A DNA stretch of 64,000 nt from Catenuloplanes atrovinosus. Lineage in GTDB: Bacteria > Actinomycetota > Actinomycetes > Mycobacteriales > Micromonosporaceae. The DNA lies in NCBI RefSeq assembly GCF_031458235.1, contig NZ_JAVDYB010000001.1:7258501-7322500 (forward strand), read 5' to 3'. Positions 59,401-64,000 of the stretch are shown here, piece after piece. The notes below the pieces were generated by a model. The model was not told the origin of the DNA, searched no databases, and saw only the letters and a program-made list of their open reading frames with translations. How positions within the stretch are numbered: the first letter of the stretch is position 1; each line of letters begins with the position of its first letter. The translations under genes were made by a program, and so were the position numbers.

Positions 59401-61467
59401 GTGTCAGCCGAGGCGAGTGGTGGGCCGGACCACGTCCCCCAGCAGCACATGCGGCAGGAGCACGTCCGCCGGGTGCGGTTGCCCGCGGACCGGCGGACGC
59501 CGGCCGCGGCGCGCGCCGTCGTGCGCGCGGTCCTCAGCGAGGGCGGCCTGGACGAGCTGCTCAACGAGGCGTTGCTGCTGACCACCGAGCTGTCGACGAA
59601 CGCGGTCGTGCACGCGCGGACCGAGCTGGAGATAGAGGTCGTCGCGGACGGGCACGGGCTCACCGTCACGGTCACCGACTTCGCGGCCGGCCAGTTGGAG
59701 ACGCTGTCCGCGCGCACCCGACCCGAAGAAACCGATATTTCGGAAGTGTCGGAAAGGGGACGTGGGCTGCTGCTGGTCGACCACTTCTCCAGTCGCTGGG
59801 GCACCACCCACCTCCGCCACGGCAAGGGCGTCTGGTTCCGGCTCGACCGCAAGATCCCGGCTCCGGACCTGCTGCCGGAGATCGGGCCGCCGGAGAGCGC
59901 AGTCGGAGCGGGCGCCACGCCCAGCGCCAAGGCGCTCACCACGCTGCTGCAGTCCGTGCCGGACCCGTACGGCGACGACGCGCTCGGCGACTTCGCCACC
60001 GACCTGCTCGCGCGCGTCTGTGAGCTGGTCGGCGCCGCCGGCGGCGTGGTCCGCCTCGACCGCGGCGACGGCGGTGGGCAGCAACAACTCGCCCGGTACG
60101 GCCGCGCACCCCGCCCGGACGTGCCCACCGTGCGCGTGCCGCTGACCGTGCACCGGCCGTACAGCGGCGAGCTCGAACTCGACGCGGCCCCGTCCGGCTA
60201 CGCGGCACCGCTGGCCACGCTCGTCGCCGAACGGCTCTCGCTGCACCTGGAGAACGACCGGCTCCGCCGCGCCGACCTGCGCCGGCAGACCTGGCTGACG
60301 TTCCTCGCCGAGGCCAGCGAGCTGCTCGCCCAGTCGCTCGACGTGGAACTCACCCTGGCGCTGATCCCGCAGCTGGTCGTGCCGCGGCTCGGCCAGTGGT
60401 GCGCGGTGCACACCACCGACGAGTGGGGCCGGCTGGAGCTGGCCACCGCGATCCACGCGGACGAGTCCGCGCTCCCCCAACTGCACGCCGCGCTCAAGGA
60501 GAGCGGGCCGGACTCCGCGCTCGCCCGGCTGCGCGAGGTGTCCCGTACCGGCGGGCAGGCGCCGCTCGGCGCGCCCACGGACGGCATCGCGCTGCCGCTG
60601 ATCGCGCGCGGCCAGGCGCTCGGCACGCTCGCCGTGGGCCGGCACAACCGGCAGCGCCACGACCCGGACGAGGTCGCGGTGCTGGAGGACGTGGCCCGGC
60701 GCGCCGGGCTCGCCATCGACAACGCGCGCATCCACGACGAGCGCCGCCGGGTCGCGCGTACGCTCCAGCAGTCGCTGCTCCCGCCGGTGCTGCCGGTCGT
60801 GCCGGGCATCGGCTTCGCCGCCGAGTACGTACCGACCGGCTCGGACATCGAGGTCGGCGGCGACTTCTACGACGTGATGCCGCTCCCCGACGGCCGCTGG
60901 CTGGTGGTGGTCGGCGACGTCTCCGGCAAGGGCGTGCAGGCCGCCGCCGTGACCGGCCTGGTCCGCGACGTCATCCGGGTGCTGGCTCACGACGGCAAGC
61001 CGCTCCCCGAGGTGCTCGCCCGGCTCAACGACACGCTGGTCGAACGCGGCGGCGGGCGCTACTGCACGCTGGCGCTGGCCGCGGTCGGCCGGTCCGTCGA
61101 CGGCCTGCTCGACACCACGCTCTACCTGGCCGGCCACGACCGCCCGGTGCTGATCCGCGCGGACGGGCGCGCCGCGTTCGTCGGCACCGGCGGCACCGCG
61201 CTCGGCCTGATCGACGCGATCGCCTCCCCGGCCACCGAGGTGCAGATCCGCGCCGGCGACGCGCTGGTCTTCTACACCGACGGCGTCACGGAACGCCGCC
61301 GGGGCCGCGAGCTGTTCGGCCCGGAACGCCTGCGCGCGGCGGCGGCGCCACTGGCCGGCTACTCCGCGGACGTGGTCGCGGCCCGGCTGCGCACCACCGC
61401 GATCGGCTTCTCGATAGACCCACCGCGCGACGACATCGCGATCCTCGTGCTGCGGAATGATCCGTAG
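59401..61467 (+). CDS. SpoIIE-type phosphatase with N-terminal HATPase and GAF domains
   Basis: This 688-residue protein has an anti-sigma-kinase-like HATPase at about 30-150 ([35 protein letters not shown]). Two GAF-like regions follow at about 175-285 and 305-450. The PP2C/SpoIIE domain at about 460-688 has metal motifs [23 protein letters not shown] and [12 protein letters not shown]. Fusion of kinase-like and phosphatase parts suggests one protein that can both phosphorylate and dephosphorylate a STAS partner. GGAGGA lies seven bases before the GTG at 59401. It is divergent from the hybrid kinase. Confidence 0.92.
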   Translation: MSAEASGGPDHVPQQHMRQEHVRRVRLPADRRTPAAARAVVRAVLSEGGLDELLNEALLLTTELSTNAVVHARTELEIEVVADGHGLTVTVTDFAAGQLETLSARTRPEETDISEVSERGRGLLLVDHFSSRWGTTHLRHGKGVWFRLDRKIPAPDLLPEIGPPESAVGAGATPSAKALTTLLQSVPDPYGDDALGDFATDLLARVCELVGAAGGVVRLDRGDGGGQQQLARYGRAPRPDVPTVRVPLTVHRPYSGELELDAAPSGYAAPLATLVAERLSLHLENDRLRRADLRRQTWLTFLAEASELLAQSLDVELTLALIPQLVVPRLGQWCAVHTTDEWGRLELATAIHADESALPQLHAALKESGPDSALARLREVSRTGGQAPLGAPTDGIALPLIARGQALGTLAVGRHNRQRHDPDEVAVLEDVARRAGLAIDNARIHDERRRVARTLQQSLLPPVLPVVPGIGFAAEYVPTGSDIEVGGDFYDVMPLPDGRWLVVVGDVSGKGVQAAAVTGLVRDVIRVLAHDGKPLPEVLARLNDTLVERGGGRYCTLALAAVGRSVDGLLDTTLYLAGHDRPVLIRADGRAAFVGTGGTALGLIDAIASPATEVQIRAGDALVFYTDGVTERRRGRELFGPERLRAAAAPLAGYSADVVAARLRTTAIGFSIDPPRDDIAILVLRNDP

Positions 61468-61500
61468 CGCGACTTTCGGTGCTTTTATTGGGTTCGGCCG

Positions 61501-62508
61501 ATGTCGCATGACTACGAGTCCGGCGTCTCCCACGTCGCCGTCACGCTCACCGGCCCGGGCGGCCGGACCGTCACCGGCTCCGCCCGCGCCCAGTGGTTCG
61601 AGAAGGACAACGGGGACTGCGGCGGCTCCTCCGGCGGTGACCTCTACGCGCCCTTCTGCGGCGTCCAGGTGGTGCTGCCCCAGCACGCGGCCACCGGCGT
61701 GTGGAAGCTGTCCGGAGTCACCCTCACCGACAACGTGGGCAACACCACCATCGTCACCGGCCTGTCCGGTTCCCCGGTCTCGGTGACCTCGAACGATGTG
61801 GTGAGCGTCCGCTCGTTCTCGGCGACGCCGAATCCGGTGAACAACTGGCTGGGCTCCGCGCGGACCACGGTGACGCTCGCGGTCGACGGGGCACGCGGCG
61901 GAGTGGCCACCGTGCGGGGCGAGTTCGACTACTCCCGGTGTCAGTCCTTCACCGCCACGCCGACGGTGAACGCGGACGGCACGGTCAGCGTGCCGGTCAC
62001 GATGTTCCAGCGGAGCAAGGACTGCACGTTCTCCTCGCTGATCGTGACGGACGGGGCCGGGAACGTGGCGGTCTACGGCGCCACGCACGGTGCCCCGCGG
62101 ACCGGCCTCACCATCGCACGGATGCCGAACACGACGCCGCCGACGCTGACCGGCTTCACCTGGAGCCGGCAGAGCTTCACCCGCGCCGAGAGCCAGAACT
62201 GGTGGACCTCGACCTTCCAGCTGTCGGCCACGCTGTCCGCTCCGGTCGCGCCGGTGCGCGGGTACGACCTCTCCGTGATCCTGCCGGACGGGTCGAGCCA
62301 CCCCATCTCGACCGGCGGCATCGGCGGGACGCATGGCGGGACGCTTCAGTTCGACGGATATCCGCCGAGCCACCTCGAGCCCGGTACCTACCCGATCGGC
62401 CTGCGCATCCATGACGAGAGCGGCCTGAGCAGCTCCTACAACCTGCCGTGGAACGAGCGGAACACCCAGATCACGGACGGTTCGATGAGCATCACGATCA
62501 CGCCCTGA
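61501..62508 (+). pseudogene. Probable 5'-truncated gene for an exported Ig-like repeat protein
   Basis: This is a 335-residue open frame with beta-sandwich repeats (SGVSHVAVTLTGPGGRTVTG, VSVRSFSATPNPVNNWLGSARTTVTLAVDGA, TPPTLTGFTWSRQSF) and paired cysteines, as in secreted proteins. It has no signal peptide, and its first residues MSHDYESGV begin in the middle of such a domain. The start lies 34 bases after the phosphatase stop and has no ribosome site. The missing 5' part probably carried the export signal. It could still be translated as a short cytoplasmic relic. Confidence 0.6.
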
Positions 62509-62520
62509 CGCCGGGCCCGG

Positions 62521-63786
62521 TCACGGTCCGCACGGGTTGACGGCCGCGCGGACCGGGGCCGGGGCGGCGAGGACGGTGCAGGTGCCGTCGCGGGCCAGGA
62601 GGATGCCACGGAGGGCGTCGAGGATGGCGGAGACCCGGGCGGGGGTGAGCGTGCCGGGGAGCGCGGCGTGGATGACGCCGACGCCGGCGCGGCCACGGAC
62701 CGGGACGGGAGCGCCGACGGCGTCGCGCAGCGAGTAGACGGCGGCGTGCAGGTCGGTGGGGGGCACGTCGATGCGGAGGCCGACCTCGCCGTCGGCGAAC
62801 GGGGCACGGCCCCACCACGGAGGTGGCACGGACGCCGGGGTGGCGTCGCCGCCGAGCAGGTCGACGAGGACGGCCGCGCGGACGCCGACCGGGGCCGGGT
62901 CGCCCTCCAGCAGGATGGCGAGCGTGCCGGCCGAGTCGCGGGTGCCGCGCTGGCGCGGGATGCCGGCGGGGCGGCCGGCGGGCAGGTCCATCTCGACCGC
63001 GTCCGGGTGGACGGCGGAACTGCGGATGCCGAGGACCAGGTCCCGCGCTTCGCTCGGGCTCGCCAGCGTGCGGGTCACCCAGAGGCGGGCGCCGGGGCGG
63101 GGCAGCACGCGAAGCGTGGCGGAGGTGATCAGACCGGGCAGCGGGTCGGCGCAGCCGGCGAGCCGGGCCGGGCGGCGCGGGAAGCCACCGAGCAGGCCGG
63201 GCGGCACGCCGGGGACGTCGCGGGGGAAGCCGCCGGCGTCGCCGAACGCGCGGAACGCGTCGCCGCTGAGCTGGAGCAGGTCGCCGTCGAGCGTGACGCA
63301 GCGAACGTCGAGGACCTGCTCCCGGGGTGAGCCCCAGCGGTGCCGGAGCGGGCCGGTCTCGTCCGCCGCGAGCACGCCGCCGATCGTGGGGCCCTCGGAG
63401 GGCGGGTCGATGGCGAGGCGGCGGCCGACGCCGGCGAGCACGGTCTGCACCGCGCGCAGCGGCGTGCCGGCACCGGCCTCGACCAGCAGGTCCGGCTCGG
63501 CGTGCCGGCGCAGACCGGCCAGGCGGCCGATGTCGACCAGCAGGTCCAGCCCGGCCGGCGGCACCCCCCAGTCGATCTTCGACCCGGCACCGCGGGCGGT
63601 GACCGAGAGCCCGTCGCGGGCGGCGAGCCGCAGCACCTCGGCGGCGCCCTGGGTGTGCGGCGGGGCGGCGACCCAGCGCGGCTCGGTGCCGGCGATCGCG
63701 TCGGCGGAGCCGCCCGGGCGGGCGAACTGCGGGCCGCAGATCTCCATGAGGCGACGCAGGATGGCGTCGCCGGCGCTGGATCCCAT
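62521..63786 (-). CDS. FAD-linked oxidoreductase, glycolate-oxidase GlcE-like
   Basis: This 421-residue protein of the vanillyl-alcohol-oxidase/PCMH fold has the FAD-binding blocks LSVTARGAGSKIDWGVPPAGLDLLVDIGRL in two parts and IDPPSEGPTIGGVLAADETGPLRHRWG. The C-terminal part is shorter than in GlcD and matches GlcE-type subunits. No GlcD or GlcF gene is adjacent. The ATG at 63786 follows AGGGGGAG; a longer frame to 63822 overlaps the palindrome. It is divergent from the peptidase gene, with 102 bp between. Confidence 0.8.
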   Translation of the reverse strand: MGSSAGDAILRRLMEICGPQFARPGGSADAIAGTEPRWVAAPPHTQGAAEVLRLAARDGLSVTARGAGSKIDWGVPPAGLDLLVDIGRLAGLRRHAEPDLLVEAGAGTPLRAVQTVLAGVGRRLAIDPPSEGPTIGGVLAADETGPLRHRWGSPREQVLDVRCVTLDGDLLQLSGDAFRAFGDAGGFPRDVPGVPPGLLGGFPRRPARLAGCADPLPGLITSATLRVLPRPGARLWVTRTLASPSEARDLVLGIRSSAVHPDAVEMDLPAGRPAGIPRQRGTRDSAGTLAILLEGDPAPVGVRAAVLVDLLGGDATPASVPPPWWGRAPFADGEVGLRIDVPPTDLHAAVYSLRDAVGAPVPVRGRAGVGVIHAALPGTLTPARVSAILDALRGILLARDGTCTVLAAPAPVRAAVNPCGP

Positions 63787-63814
63787 GACTCCCCCTGTCG
63801 GCGACGGCGGTTTA

Positions 63815-63830
63815 TCGTACACATGTACGA
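63815..63830. promoter_or_regulatory. 16-bp palindrome in a divergent promoter region
   Basis: TCGTACACATGTACGA consists of 7-bp arms TCGTACA and TGTACGA around two bases. It lies between the GlcE-like and peptidase start codons. Its size and symmetry suit a TetR- or GntR-type operator. Confidence 0.5.
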
Positions 63831-63888
63831 ACGACTCTCCGCAAGTCCTGAAGCGACCGTCCGTGCGGCGCCGGTAACGTGGTCAGGC

Positions 63889-64000
63889 GTGACCACCGAG
63901 ACACCTGCCCACGCCCGGCCGCCGATCGCGAAGCGCGTGCCCACCGAGCGCACGCACCACGGCGACACGGTCGTCGATCCGTACGCCTGGCTGACCGCGA
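63889..64000 (+). CDS. Prolyl oligopeptidase family protein (S9), N-terminal fragment
   Basis: The first 37 codons read PPIAKRVPTERTHHGDTVVDPYAWLTA. This is the start of the beta-propeller of prolyl oligopeptidase or oligopeptidase B (PtrB-like) enzymes. The gene runs off the right edge, so the catalytic triad is outside the window. GTG start at 63889. Confidence 0.85.
   Translation, partial: MTTETPAHARPPIAKRVPTERTHHGDTVVDPYAWLTA

Noticed and set aside
59404-62412. A 1002-codon minus-strand frame opposite the SpoIIE fusion
   Set aside because: It is composed mainly of Arg, Gly and Ala, typical of third-position GC bias. The plus strand carries recognisable HATPase and PP2C motifs.

Overview
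The window reads as a high-GC actinomycete chromosome segment. GC is above 70 percent, GTG starts are common, and many gene pairs overlap by ATGA or GTGA. The gene content (nuo, futalosine-type menaquinone genes, a BldC-like regulator, DUF4229, an LPXTG protein, DEAD-box and SNF2 helicases, SpoIIE/STAS regulators) suits Micromonosporaceae (an Actinoplanes or Catenuloplanes type) or a close relative. The family assignment is inference. I see no tRNA, rRNA, CRISPR array or intact insertion sequence.

Layout. 1-4.2 kb (all minus): menG, a menJ-like reductase, then nuoA, nuoB and the start of nuoC. A Rex-like operator lies before the reductase. A promoter, long hairpin and terminator lie directly before menG. 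4.5-7.2 kb: an LPXTG surface protein with a PPTEQ repeat, and mqnC. 7.3-12 kb: a SNF2 helicase with a SWIM protein, and an aldo/keto reductase. 12-15.5 kb: a complete paaABCDE phenylacetyl-CoA epoxidase operon. 15.6-21.4 kb: a beta-lactamase-like hydrolase, mqnA, an acetyltransferase, a membrane protein, and an MFS transporter with an ArsR-type regulator. 21.6-29.8 kb: a HelD-like helicase, GH15 trehalase/glucoamylase, CPBP protease, FAD oxidoreductase, an unknown protein and a VOC protein. 29.8-32.65 kb: btuFCD behind a cobalamin riboswitch. 32.7-35.2 kb: an M14 carboxypeptidase, a DUF4229 protein and a cysteine-free relative of MqnE that has lost the radical-SAM core. 35.4-41.2 kb: an NlpC/P60 hydrolase, a Pro/Ala/Ser-rich membrane protein and a DEAD-box helicase. 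41.2-42.1 kb: a repeat-bearing stretch without a credible gene. 42.1-47.1 kb: a Cds1-like PLP enzyme with an AsnC regulator, bldC, and the ubiX/ubiA/ubiD-like trio. 47.9-53.7 kb: hemL, a phosphatase, resA, ccdA, resB and ccsB (cytochrome c maturation). 53.9-62.5 kb: a STAS protein, a response regulator, a soluble hybrid kinase with a HAMP ladder, a kinase/GAF/SpoIIE fusion and a gene that looks 5'-truncated. 62.5-64 kb: a GlcE-like oxidoreductase and the start of a prolyl oligopeptidase.

Theme. Much of the window serves the respiratory chain. It includes mqnA, mqnC and the prenyltransferase/UbiD/UbiX set of the futalosine route, menG and a quinone reductase. It also has complex I, cytochrome c maturation, a heme-precursor enzyme and B12 import. 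The strongest unexplained items are the MqnE-derived protein without a radical-SAM core (34472-35182) and the structured transcription unit ending 23 nt before menG (4091-4257). Weaker ones are the tandem and dispersed repeats in the non-coding stretches and the hybrid-kinase/SpoIIE cluster.
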